NCBI GenBank assembly: GCA_044507695.1
Contig: JBIQJD010000011.1
Location: forward strand, 62,001 to 126,000
DNA from: JBIQJD01 sp044507695
Lineage (GTDB): Bacteria; Bacteroidota; Ignavibacteria; Ignavibacteriales; Ignavibacteriaceae
Length of the DNA: 64,000 bases
Reading direction: 5' to 3'
Part shown: positions 51,459-60,425 of the stretch, in pieces
How positions within the stretch are numbered: position 1 is the stretch's first letter
Layout: the number at the start of each line of letters is the position of its first letter
Program-made: the position numbers and the translations under genes
The notes under the pieces: generated by a model
Seen by the model: the letters and a program-made list of their open reading frames with translations, nothing else
The model's database searches: none
What the model was told of the DNA's origin: nothing

Positions 51459-52161
51459 AAAAAACATTGGAAGTTTTCATCAGAAACGATTAGAAAGTCT
51501 AAATAATTTACAACTTTCTAGAGTACTGAAGAGAAAGAATCCATATTTATTTCGAGCTAAAAATGTCTTGACTTCTGAACAGATAGTTAAGGGTATTTTG
51601 GATGCGCATTTGTCTTCTAATGAGGAAACAATATTCGGTGAATGGCTTGAAGGTTTAGCCATCTATATAAACTCAAAAGTATTTAATGGAAGAAAATCAG
51701 GGATACCTGGAATTGATTTGGAATTTGATAGGGATGGAATAAGGTATATAATAACGATTAAATCTGGCCCAAATTGGGGGAATTCTAGGCAGATAAAAAA
51801 AATGATTTCTGATTTTAATATGGCTAGAAAAACACTTCGAACCAGCAATTCAAAAATAAATGTAGTTGCTATTAATGGGTGTTGCTATGGAAAAGATAAT
51901 AGGGCTGAAAAAAATGGAATTTATTACAAGTACTGTGGACAAGAATTTTGGGAATTTATTTCGGGTGATGAAACTTTATATCTAAAGCTAATCGAACCTT
52001 TAGCACATAAGGCCCATGAACGTAATCAAGAATATATGGAATCTTACTCCCGAATAATAAACAAATTCACCATAGAATTTAGTAATCATTTTTGTTTACC
52101 TGATGCAAGTATTGATTGGGAGAAACTTGTAAAATTTAATTCTGGTAAAAAATTGTCTTGA
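51418..52161 (+). CDS. Type II restriction endonuclease, PmeII-like
   Basis: This ~247-residue protein starts at the ATG at 51418 (alternative ATG at 51400); it overlaps the end of the methylase by about 40 nt in another frame. It has features I associate with the PmeII family of restriction enzymes: KRKNPYLFRAKN near residue 45, LSSNEETIFGEWLEGLA near 70, then GIPGIDLEFDRDG and YIITIKSGPNWGNSRQ, which supply a PD-(D/E)xK-type active site (Asp of GIDLE and the I-T-I-K lysine). Together with the methylase it forms a complete type II restriction-modification pair, a mobile defence unit. No transposase or att site is seen around it. Confidence 0.85.
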   Translation: MEKLNLIEIKKYVEKNIGSFHQKRLESLNNLQLSRVLKRKNPYLFRAKNVLTSEQIVKGILDAHLSSNEETIFGEWLEGLAIYINSKVFNGRKSGIPGIDLEFDRDGIRYIITIKSGPNWGNSRQIKKMISDFNMARKTLRTSNSKINVVAINGCCYGKDNRAEKNGIYYKYCGQEFWEFISGDETLYLKLIEPLAHKAHERNQEYMESYSRIINKFTIEFSNHFCLPDASIDWEKLVKFNSGKKLS

Positions 52162-52346
52162 CCTAATATATTCAAAATTTTTATGTCTCATATCACTTCA
52201 CATTTCTTCCGGTATTTTTAAGCAGCTTTTCTCTCCCAAATAAATAATACTCTTTCCGTTCATTGTTTCAAATAATTTAGTAAATCTATTACCTCAAAAA
52301 TTACCCGCAGTTGTTATATTTGGTACATCTTAAAACAAGGATGGAT

Positions 52347-53333
52347 ATGCGTAAAATCTTTTTCCTTATCATTTTCGTTTCAACAACAGTATTTGCACAG
52401 GAAATAAAGTTTACAGGATACGGCTCATTTGGTTATAAGTTTATTGATAGATTAAGAATTATTGAGCATAACCAGGAAACATATTTCGAGGGGAAATTCC
52501 AGGCAGAGATTGAAATAAACAAACAGATTGAAGCGCAGCTTGATTTCCGCGCAAACTCTGATGATCAGCAGGCTAAACTGCGTGAGGTTTCCGCAAAATT
52601 TTCTTACCTGGATTTTCTAACATTTGAAGGCGGGCATGTTAAAAGACCTTTCGGTTCAGAATATCTTGTAAGCAGTGATGATCTGATAAGTGTTGAAAGA
52701 AGTTATTTAACTGAAATTTCCGAAGAACTTGGTTACAGCGGCAGAAGCACAGGTATTATGGCTTATCATAAAGCTAAAAAAGATGAGGCGCATTCATACT
52801 ATTTATTTTTATATAAGAATAATAACCTGCAAAACGGAATTGTTGGCAGGTATGTTCATCACATAAATGATCTTGAAATTGGCGGAAATTATTTTCTGCT
52901 CAATACAGGCGGAGATTATCCCATTGTCTCTCACGCTTTTGCAGCTAACATAATGTATGATAAAAAAGATTTTTCCGCGGAACTCGAATTGATGCTTCTT
53001 CAGGATCCGGTTGAGGGAATAAGAAGACGGCTTCAAAATCTTGATGATGTTGTATTCGGCTGGGGCGGAAGATTCACATCAATTTTAGAAATTAATACCA
53101 ACGGAAAAATTATTGAAGAAATTGAACCGTTCATTTTGCTCTCATATTATCAGCCCGATACAAAGGTTGTTGCACAGCATACATTTCAAACCTTACTCGG
53201 AATTAATTTTTATTTTGATAAGGATGTAAGGCTTCGTTTAAACGGAGATGCTTTATTTACAAGGAATGAATTCAATAATACATACAGCACGCATGATTCA
53301 AGATTCATTGTTGAAGTTCAGGTAAGATATTAA
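52347..53333 (+). CDS. Outer-membrane porin, OprO/OprP-like
   Basis: This ~328-residue protein starts at the ATG at 52347, chosen because AAGGA lies 5 nt upstream and the product then opens with a clean signal peptide (MRKIFFLIIFVSTTVFA). The mature part is a 16-strand-like barrel: FTGYGSFGYKFIDRLRI at the start, FLTFEGGHVKRPFGSEYLVS near 100 (a typical stretch of phosphate-selective-porin-like proteins), and a final FIVEVQVRY. It may pass anions or small solutes. Its stop shares a base with the start of the CotH gene (TAATG), so the two are translated together. Confidence 0.75.
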   Translation: MRKIFFLIIFVSTTVFAQEIKFTGYGSFGYKFIDRLRIIEHNQETYFEGKFQAEIEINKQIEAQLDFRANSDDQQAKLREVSAKFSYLDFLTFEGGHVKRPFGSEYLVSSDDLISVERSYLTEISEELGYSGRSTGIMAYHKAKKDEAHSYYLFLYKNNNLQNGIVGRYVHHINDLEIGGNYFLLNTGGDYPIVSHAFAANIMYDKKDFSAELELMLLQDPVEGIRRRLQNLDDVVFGWGGRFTSILEINTNGKIIEEIEPFILLSYYQPDTKVVAQHTFQTLLGINFYFDKDVRLRLNGDALFTRNEFNNTYSTHDSRFIVEVQVRY

Positions 53334-54469
53334 TGATTTGTAAATGTAATCTCAAAAAACTATTTCAATTATTAGTGCTTACTGCATTAATTAATTTGCA
53401 ATCATGCAGCACTGTTACTGATAATAATCCTGTTAACAATCTTAAATCAATTCCGGTGCTGCGGATTATTGCATCAAAAGATGATATACAAAACATGTAC
53501 AACAACCGTTTTACAAATTTTAAAATGCCTTTAAAATTAGAATTCAATGGCAAAGCTGCAGATGCTTTTGCTGAAGCTTCCGGTGCAGGCTCTCGCTACT
53601 ATCCAAAATATTCTTTCAAAATTGAACTTGATGAACCGCTGATAAATAATATTAAAGTAATGAGCATAAGCGCGCAGGTTTATGATAGAACAATGATGAA
53701 AACCGTAATTGCACTTTATATGTATGAAGCAGCTGGATTTCCCGTGTTTTATTCAGAACCTGTTTTTGTTACACTTAACAATGATAACTTCGGTTTATAT
53801 GCATTCATTGAAAGAATTGAACCGGAATTTTTTTCATCACGCAATATCAGCATTTATGAATTATACCAGGTTAAGTTTGATGCCAAGTTTACTTTTACAA
53901 GAAAAAATAATGTTAAAGAAAATTTTGAAAAGGAAATTCCGGAGGATGATAATTATGAAAATCTTGAAAAGATGATTGCAATGATTGATGAAACAAATAC
54001 TGAAGATATTTTAAACAAACTGAACAAGTATATTGATGTGGAAGAATATCTTATGTATCACGCAATTACATCGGCGCGCCATGATCCGGATGCATTTACA
54101 AATAACTTCTTTTTATATAAAGAAACCCCGCAATCACCATTCCGCATTTTACCATGGGATTTTGATAAGACATTTGCCACAGTTGGTACAGTTGGATTCT
54201 ACAGAGACATTGATTTGATAAATAAATTATTTATGAATGATTCATGCCGTGCAATGTACAAAGCAAAGATGGCGTACGTTTTGGAAAATATTTTTACAGA
54301 AGAAAAATTATTTCCTATAATTGATAAACTCGAACCGTTAATAGAACCTTTTTATAAATATGATCCTTACCTTTCCGGACATAATTATAAAAATGAAGTT
54401 CAATCCATAAAAAATTTTATTACTGAAAGAAGAAAATATCTTCTAACAGAACTTCAGAATTTTAATTAA
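53333..54469 (+). CDS. CotH kinase-like lipoprotein
   Basis: This 378-residue protein has a lipoprotein signal (LINLQSC near residue 25). The CotH-family protein-kinase-like fold is indicated by RYYPKYSFKIELDEP, FPVFYSEPVFVTLNNDNFGLYAFIE (quoted motif: NFGLYAFIERIEPEF), EEYLMYHAITSARHDPDA and ILPWDFDKTFAT, whose Asp-Phe-Asp is the metal-binding motif. CotH kinases phosphorylate exported proteins; substrates here are unknown. It is coupled to the upstream porin gene and converges with the next gene at a 5-nt gap. Confidence 0.85.
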   Translation: MICKCNLKKLFQLLVLTALINLQSCSTVTDNNPVNNLKSIPVLRIIASKDDIQNMYNNRFTNFKMPLKLEFNGKAADAFAEASGAGSRYYPKYSFKIELDEPLINNIKVMSISAQVYDRTMMKTVIALYMYEAAGFPVFYSEPVFVTLNNDNFGLYAFIERIEPEFFSSRNISIYELYQVKFDAKFTFTRKNNVKENFEKEIPEDDNYENLEKMIAMIDETNTEDILNKLNKYIDVEEYLMYHAITSARHDPDAFTNNFFLYKETPQSPFRILPWDFDKTFATVGTVGFYRDIDLINKLFMNDSCRAMYKAKMAYVLENIFTEEKLFPIIDKLEPLIEPFYKYDPYLSGHNYKNEVQSIKNFITERRKYLLTELQNFN

Positions 54470-54474
54470 TTATT

Positions 54475-56247
54475 TCACCGTTCCTCGTACATCAATGTAA
54501 TTCCATACCGTTCCTGATCATCTGGCGGAGATGAATTCCAATCTTTATATGAATGTGAATTATCCGTTTCATAATAAATTCTGTATTTGCCTTTTGGCAA
54601 AGTGATAACTTCATTAACTAAACGGTTTTTTTCGGCACCGCCGGCATGCTGTGTTTTTTTGTAAGTCATTTCCCAAACGGCTTTTCCTGTTGCATCATCC
54701 TCAATCCAGCCGTAATCAGCCATGCCGCCGTGAACACCTTCTCCAATTGCATAGATTCTGATTTTTGTTTCTTTATCAAGGGTGAACGATCTGCTTTCAA
54801 AATCATTATCCTTTACTCTTACTATTTCTGCAATTACGCCAGGACTTTTATAATCTTTTTCATCGAATAATTTTATTCCGGCCGCATCAGCTTCATTAAC
54901 AGTCCAGATTGTTAGTCCGTACCTGTCTTCATCATATGGCGGATTGGCATTCCAATCACCATAAGAATGAGAATCATCAGTTGAGTAGAAAGCGATGTAA
55001 CTTCCTTTCTTCAAAGTTATTTCTTCATCAATCATTCTGTTTTTTCTTGCGCCGCCGGCATGTTCTGTTTTATTGTACTCCATCTTCCAGATTGTCTTTC
55101 TTGTATCGACATCAATTATCCAGCCGCCGTCAGCCATATCACCGCCGGAACTTTCACCGATAACGAGCACTCTTAGTTTTGTTTCTTTATCCAAAGTAAA
55201 ACCTTGTGAAAGAAATGCATCATCACCAACTTTAACTAATTCAACAACAGGTTTAACAATATCATTTGAATTAAACGGCATTACATTAGCCTGATCTGCT
55301 TCTGAAACTGCACGTACAGTAATACCCCAATATTGCGGATCACCCGGCGGAAGTGAATTCCAGGATTCAAAAGAATGGTTATCATCACTAACATAGTGTA
55401 CCATGTAGCTTCCTTTCGGAAGAGTTATTTCATTATTAAACATCATATTTTTTTTAGAACCACCAGCACTACTTGAATTGTTTGAATTCATATCCCATAC
55501 TTTTATATTTCTGCTTACATCATAAATCCATGCATGATCATATTTATTATTGTCTCTTATTTCACCAAGAGCATAAATTTTTAAACGTGTATCCCCCTTT
55601 AAACTGAAACCTTTATTAAGTTTTTTATCATCACCTACTCTAATTAAACTAACGATTGCTTTGCTGCTGTTGCGGTCAACAACCCCTTCAACATTTGTTT
55701 CAGAAAATGATCCGGAAGGAGCTGAAATAATCATATTTGTTTTTTGAAGAACACGAATGTTGTAATCGGCACCGCTTAATTCTGCTAATAACTTCCGCCA
55801 TATTTCTTTACCAAAAGCAATCCCGTGTTCATGATCAAACATTGCTGTAAAATATGCTTCATATTCACCGGCGGGTAATGTTTTCTCCTGTTCAAATTTG
55901 AAAATACCATTAAGATCCCTTTTGCCTGCAGAGATAAAATCCTTTAAACTCCAGACTACTTTTCTTGTTGAGGAATTAAGAATCCAACCATAAACAAGCA
56001 GATCAGTATTTTCATTAATGCTCCAGTAATTTCCATCTTCATCTTCAAATGAATCTTCAAAACCCTGCAGGTATGCACCGCTGCCTGATATTTTTATTTT
56101 TGTTTCTGCTGATAATTTAAATGCCGCCATATCAAGCTTTCCAAGTCCGGCAAAGTTTAATGTAATTTCTTTGTTCTGTGCGTTAATAGAAATCATTCCG
56201 GATAAGAGAATAAAAAGAAGTAAGTTCAGTTTGTAAATTAATCTCAT
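54475..56247 (-). CDS. Exported protein made of tandem ~130-residue repeats, unknown function
   Basis: This 590-residue protein has a signal peptide (ending INA-Q near residue 23). At least three tandem repeats can be aligned by eye, each with a F-(S/T)-L-x-x-x-T-(K/R)-(L/I)-(K/R) strand, a GWI/AWI...D...T...VWxM stretch, AGG(A/S)xKN, an EITLPKGSY strand and a closing SHSYxDWNxxPPxDxxxYGI. They lie at about residues 200-325, 330-455 and 460-590. The first ~190 residues look like a more divergent copy (LSAETKIKISGSG; GWILNSSTRKVVWSL; KTLPAGEYEAYF). The domain resembles no family I recognise; an adhesive or ligand-binding beta-sandwich is likely. It is a single gene on the minus strand. Confidence 0.75.
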   Translation of the reverse strand: MRLIYKLNLLLFILLSGMISINAQNKEITLNFAGLGKLDMAAFKLSAETKIKISGSGAYLQGFEDSFEDEDGNYWSINENTDLLVYGWILNSSTRKVVWSLKDFISAGKRDLNGIFKFEQEKTLPAGEYEAYFTAMFDHEHGIAFGKEIWRKLLAELSGADYNIRVLQKTNMIISAPSGSFSETNVEGVVDRNSSKAIVSLIRVGDDKKLNKGFSLKGDTRLKIYALGEIRDNNKYDHAWIYDVSRNIKVWDMNSNNSSSAGGSKKNMMFNNEITLPKGSYMVHYVSDDNHSFESWNSLPPGDPQYWGITVRAVSEADQANVMPFNSNDIVKPVVELVKVGDDAFLSQGFTLDKETKLRVLVIGESSGGDMADGGWIIDVDTRKTIWKMEYNKTEHAGGARKNRMIDEEITLKKGSYIAFYSTDDSHSYGDWNANPPYDEDRYGLTIWTVNEADAAGIKLFDEKDYKSPGVIAEIVRVKDNDFESRSFTLDKETKIRIYAIGEGVHGGMADYGWIEDDATGKAVWEMTYKKTQHAGGAEKNRLVNEVITLPKGKYRIYYETDNSHSYKDWNSSPPDDQERYGITLMYEER

Positions 56248-56481
56248 GTTCTCCTCAAATTTATGACAGGGAATATAACTTCAATTTACCGTAAGACTCT
56301 GCAAACATGAAAAAAGTTTATCAAAAATGTTTTTTTTATTCAATTGAAGTTTTTCTGTTTTATCGGATTGATATAGATTGAACACAATAGTCATTTCAAT
56401 TAAAGGTTAAATTTAATATGTTTTTTAGGAAAGATGATTACAAAGAAAAAAACATTTAACAATTCTGTTTATTTAAAAATT

Positions 56482-57000
56482 ATGAACAAAGAAATTTACA
56501 CAATAGGTCATTCAACACGGAGTATAGAAGAGTTAACTGAACTTCTCAAATTAAATGAAATAAAACTGCTTGCTGATGTAAGAAGTTTACCTGGTTCAAG
56601 AAAGTATCCTCATTTCAATAAAGAAAATCTTGAAAAAATTCTGCCGGAGAATGGAATAAAATATCTTCATTTAAAAAAATTGGGAGGAAGAAGAAAAGTT
56701 AAACCCGATTCAAAAAATACTGCATGGCGGCACAAAGCTTTCCGGGGTTATGCTGATTATATGGAAACGGATGAATTTAAAACAGGAATTGATCATTTAG
56801 TAAAAAAAGCATCAAAAACCAGGACAGCAATTATGTGCAGTGAAGCAGTATGGTGGAGATGCCATCGTTCAATGATTTCCGATTATCTGAAATTAAATGG
56901 CTGGAAAGTTATTCATATTCTTTCAAGAACAAAGAATGAAGAACATCCTTACACACAGCCCGCAAAAATTATCCGGGGTGAATTGTACTACACAGAATAA
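56482..57000 (+). CDS. DUF488 family protein
   Basis: This ~172-residue protein starts best at MNKEIYTIGHSTRSIEEL (ATG at 56482); the open frame reaches back to 56434, but the extra 16 residues are not conserved in character. DUF488 marks are IYTIGHSTRS, LLADVRSLPGSRKYPHFN near 28, YLHLKKLGGRR, AIMCSEAVWWRCHRSMISDYL near 130 and a terminal VIHI. The Cys in MCSE and the Arg-Ser-His residues suggest a small-molecule or nucleic-acid enzyme, but the function is not established. Confidence 0.85.
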   Translation: MNKEIYTIGHSTRSIEELTELLKLNEIKLLADVRSLPGSRKYPHFNKENLEKILPENGIKYLHLKKLGGRRKVKPDSKNTAWRHKAFRGYADYMETDEFKTGIDHLVKKASKTRTAIMCSEAVWWRCHRSMISDYLKLNGWKVIHILSRTKNEEHPYTQPAKIIRGELYYTE

Positions 57001-57045
57001 TTTATTGTCTGATTACTCTTCTGCATGATAAACTTAAACGCGAAG

Positions 57046-57333
57046 TCAAACTTTAGAAAATTTTTTTCTTACGTTAATGTAATCAAGTTTAATTTTCATT
57101 ATCAGGATATAACCTGATAAAACGATGGTAATAACATTAGCTATAATTATGGGAATTGAATTAATCATGAATCCGTAAAAGATCCAGAACAAAATGCCGA
57201 ATGTTATTATCAGGAACATACCGATTGAAATATCCTTTGTATGGCGGGAGCGGTAAACTTTTACAGCCTGCGGAATGTATGCAATTGTAGTGCAAACTGC
57301 GGCTGCATAACCAAAGAAATCAGCAATCAACAT
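57046..57333 (-). CDS. SemiSWEET sugar transporter
   Basis: This 95-residue membrane protein has three transmembrane helices and the MtN3/SWEET signature: FFGYAAAVCTTIAYIPQAVKVYRSRHTKDIS with the Pro-Gln motif near residue 22 (quoted motif: IAYIPQAVKVYRSR), then ISIGMFLIITFGILFWIFYGF and IIIANVITIVLSGYILIMK. SemiSWEETs form dimers that let sugars cross the membrane down a gradient. It is a single gene, with no sugar-metabolism neighbours on either side. Confidence 0.9.
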   Translation of the reverse strand: MLIADFFGYAAAVCTTIAYIPQAVKVYRSRHTKDISIGMFLIITFGILFWIFYGFMINSIPIIIANVITIVLSGYILIMKIKLDYINVRKKFSKV

Positions 57334-57537
57334 AAACTCTCTTTTTTAATTATTGGTAAGATAATTAACAAATAAAATAATATTAAAAGTTGATTGATGA
57401 AAAAAGAATTTAATAAGTTAAAATTTTAGCCGCATCTATTGGAAAGCATGAAAATATTTAAATGATTTTGAAAACTTGCTGAAAGAGTTCTAATCAGTTC
57501 ACTTTGAATGCCGGGTAAAAATTATTAATTTTGCCCC

Positions 57538-57610
57538 GCACCCATAGCTCAGTTGGTAGAGCATCTGACTCTTAATCAGCAGGTCGCCGGTTCGAGTCCG
57601 GCTGGGTGCA
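57538..57610 (+). tRNA. tRNA-Lys (anticodon CTT)
   Basis: A complete cloverleaf can be drawn: acceptor GCACCCA with TGGGTGC, D-arm GCTC...GAGC, anticodon arm CTGA-CTCTTAA-TCAG with CTT at positions 34-36, and T-arm with GTTCGAGTC. The discriminator base is A and the 3' CCA is not encoded. The 204 nt between it and the SemiSWEET gene show nothing else. Confidence 0.95.
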
Positions 57611-57934
57611 CAAGAAAATAGCGAATATTAAAACTTATTATTAAATCTTTATTATTGATTAGTAAAAGATTACATCATAACAATCCCTTTTTTATTATCA
57701 TTTCTTAAAATTATTTTCTTTATAAAACATCTACCCTTCAATCGGACTTTTTATTCTTGATTTTTATTCAGAATGACTTAAATTCGTTATGCGTTTCCTA
57801 ATTAAAATAATTTCATCAATCAGATTCTGCAGATTACCGGATGAATATTTTTTTAATAAATTTCAGCTACTCTTTTTCATCCATTAATATGATCTGACAT
57901 AAAGGTTCAGCTTTCTGAATAATCCGGGCTTGAT
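57611..57934. other. Gene-free stretch after the tRNA
   Basis: These 324 nt are AT-rich with no convincing reading frame, hairpin or integrase-type repeat of the tRNA 3' end. They must hold the promoter of the sensor kinase at 57935, but no clear -35/-10 pair stands out. Confidence 0.5.
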
Positions 57935-60274
57935 ATGAGCAATGACATTCACATTCTCTACCTTGAGGATAGCAAAAAAGATTTTGAAGTTTTTTCTTCT
58001 CTTATTCTTAATCATTTCCCCAAATGTAAATTCACACTTACAGAAAACCGGGATGATTTTATCAATCATTTAAAGTCCGGAAAGTATGATTTAATTCTTG
58101 CCGATTATGCATTACCTCATTTTGATGGTTTATCTGCTCTTCAATTAAAAAATGAAATTGCAAAGGATATCCCGTTCATCTTTATCTCCGGCCATATTGG
58201 TGAGGAGCGTGCAATTGAAGCTTTAACTAGGGGAGCTGATGATTATGTGCTAAAACAAAAATTAGAAAAACTGATTCCAGCTATTCAAAGGGTTCTTACA
58301 GAAACAGAAGAAAAAAGAAAGCGTATTACCGCGGAAAATGAACTGAGAAACAGCATCGCGCTTCTTAATGAAGCACAGGAAATCGGAAAGATGGGAAGCT
58401 GGGAATCTAACTTTATAACCGGCGAAAACAAATGGTCAGCTAATTCCTTTCCTATATTCGGATTTAATGCTGGTGAAGTTGAACCAACTTTTGAATTCTG
58501 GTTAAGCAGGATTCATCCGGATGACAGGAATTTAATTCATGAAAATTATTCATTGATGCAAAGAGAAAAAAAGGATGTTGAAATAGAATACCGGATTATT
58601 CTTCCTGATAATTCAATTAAATGGATCCTCTCAAGAATGACTCCTTTTTTTGATGGAGATCTTCTTGTAAAACTTAAAGGAATAAACATTGATATAACAG
58701 ATAGAAAATTATATGAGCAGAAATTAAGGGAAAGTGAAAAACGTTTTAGAATTGTTTGGGAGAAAAGTACTGATGGAATGAGAATTACCGATGAAAACGG
58801 CATTATTATTATGGCTAATGAATCATACTGCAAAATGACCGGCAAATCATTTTCTGAATTAAAAGGAAAACTTTTTAATGTGGTTTATCATGAATCCAAA
58901 CAACAGGCTGTGCTTGATGCATATCTTGAGAAATATAAATCCGGCAGCTTACCACAGATTCTAGAAGGTGATGTTCTTTTCTGGAACGGCAAACACGCAT
59001 TCCTCGAGTTTACAAATACAATTCTTGAATTACCCGAACAGCAGCCATGGGTCCTTACAATTTTCAGAGATATAACTGAAAAGAAAAAAATGATTAATGA
59101 GTTGATCTCATCCAGAGATAGAGCTGAAGCTGCTAATAAACTGAAGGATGCCTTCATTGCAAATATATCTCATGAAATTAGAACACCTTTAAACGGGATA
59201 ATGGGATTAACATCCCTGATATATGAATTGTACAAACCATACATGAAGGATGACGATGCAGAGGTATTTAACGGACTAACTAATTCAAGCAACCGGCTTA
59301 AAAAAACAATTGATATGATTTTGAACTATTCACAGGTGCAGACAGGAACATTTCCGCTGAATAAGAAACATGTTGATGTTTGTGCTGTTTGTAAAAAGAT
59401 TTATGATTTGTACCTGCCGCATGCAAAGGATAAGAATCTGAAGTTGATTATGGATTGTGAAATGGAAGACGCAGTTATTATTGCTGATGAGTACACCATC
59501 ACTGAATCAATAATGGGATTGGTTGATAATGCTGTAAAATATACCGAAAAAGGTTTTGTTAAATTATTTTTATCAGCAAAGAATGAAAATGTAGTTCTGA
59601 ATGTTATAGACAGCGGCATAGGTATAAGTCCTGATAAAATAGATACAGTCTTTGAGCCTTACATCCAGGAAGATATGGGCTACGGCAGAAAGTATGAAGG
59701 TGTTGGGCTGGGACTTTCGTTAATTAAAGAATACCTTCAGCTTAACGGTGCAGATATTTCTGTTGAAAGTAAGAGAAATTCCGGAACTACATTTACAATT
59801 TCTTTCGGGAGGAAAGTTCATAATAAAATACAATTAGGAAGTGTTGAAATATTGAATAAACAAAAAGAAGATAATCAGGATGGCTTAAAAAGCATTCTTG
59901 TTGTTGAAGATGAGCGGATAAATCAGCTTGCAATAAAAAAACTGCTTGAAGATTTCTTCCAGATACATCTTGCTGCAGATGCAGTTAAAGCAAAAGAAAT
60001 TCTGAACAACAATAAAATTGATCTTATCTTGATGGATATTTCCCTCAAAGGAAGCCAGCATGGATTAAGCTTAACATCTGAATTAAAATCCAGCAAAAAA
60101 TTCAGCCATATTCCAATTATTGTTGTTACCGCTCATGCATTTGCAGATGATAAAAGAAATTCATTTGAAGCAGGCGCTGATGAATATCTATCAAAACCTT
60201 ACAGCAATGAAGATCTTATAGCAAAAATCTCAAACTATCTTGGCTCTCCGGGTGAAAAGAAATTAATTGCATAA
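57935..60274 (+). CDS. Hybrid sensor histidine kinase (REC-PAS-PAS-HK-REC)
   Basis: This 779-residue soluble protein begins with a receiver domain (HILYLEDSKKDFEVF; LILADYALPHFDG with the phospho-Asp near 56; FISGHIGEE; ADDYVLK). Two PAS domains follow (about 150-255, GSWESNFITGENKWS ... IDITDRK; and about 262-385, GMRITDENGIIIMANESYCKMTG ... FRDITEKKK). The kinase core has the H-box FIANISHEIRTPLNGIMG near 410, N-box GLVDNAVKYTEKG and G-boxes DSGIGISPD and GVGLGLSLIKEYL. A second receiver closes it (ILVVEDERINQLAIKKLL; LILMDISLKG; VVTAHAFADD; LSKPY). No membrane segment is seen, so the signal is intracellular and the output protein is encoded elsewhere, or phosphate flows within the protein. 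Confidence 0.95.
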   Translation: MSNDIHILYLEDSKKDFEVFSSLILNHFPKCKFTLTENRDDFINHLKSGKYDLILADYALPHFDGLSALQLKNEIAKDIPFIFISGHIGEERAIEALTRGADDYVLKQKLEKLIPAIQRVLTETEEKRKRITAENELRNSIALLNEAQEIGKMGSWESNFITGENKWSANSFPIFGFNAGEVEPTFEFWLSRIHPDDRNLIHENYSLMQREKKDVEIEYRIILPDNSIKWILSRMTPFFDGDLLVKLKGINIDITDRKLYEQKLRESEKRFRIVWEKSTDGMRITDENGIIIMANESYCKMTGKSFSELKGKLFNVVYHESKQQAVLDAYLEKYKSGSLPQILEGDVLFWNGKHAFLEFTNTILELPEQQPWVLTIFRDITEKKKMINELISSRDRAEAANKLKDAFIANISHEIRTPLNGIMGLTSLIYELYKPYMKDDDAEVFNGLTNSSNRLKKTIDMILNYSQVQTGTFPLNKKHVDVCAVCKKIYDLYLPHAKDKNLKLIMDCEMEDAVIIADEYTITESIMGLVDNAVKYTEKGFVKLFLSAKNENVVLNVIDSGIGISPDKIDTVFEPYIQEDMGYGRKYEGVGLGLSLIKEYLQLNGADISVESKRNSGTTFTISFGRKVHNKIQLGSVEILNKQKEDNQDGLKSILVVEDERINQLAIKKLLEDFFQIHLAADAVKAKEILNNNKIDLILMDISLKGSQHGLSLTSELKSSKKFSHIPIIVVTAHAFADDKRNSFEAGADEYLSKPYSNEDLIAKISNYLGSPGEKKLIA

Positions 60275-60425
60275 ATTATCTTATTGTTAATACTGCCTTA
60301 AAAACCTCACTGCCTTCATTCTGCACGATTTTTCCTCCTTTATTATTTAAAGCACAAATCAATTTTTTTTAGTGACTATTAATTATTCAAACCGTATTTT
60401 GAATAATCCTATATTGAAAAATTCC

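Noticed and set aside
57538..57934. tRNA-linked integration site or genomic island
   Set aside because: No integrase gene and no direct repeat of the tRNA 3' end were seen downstream within the window.
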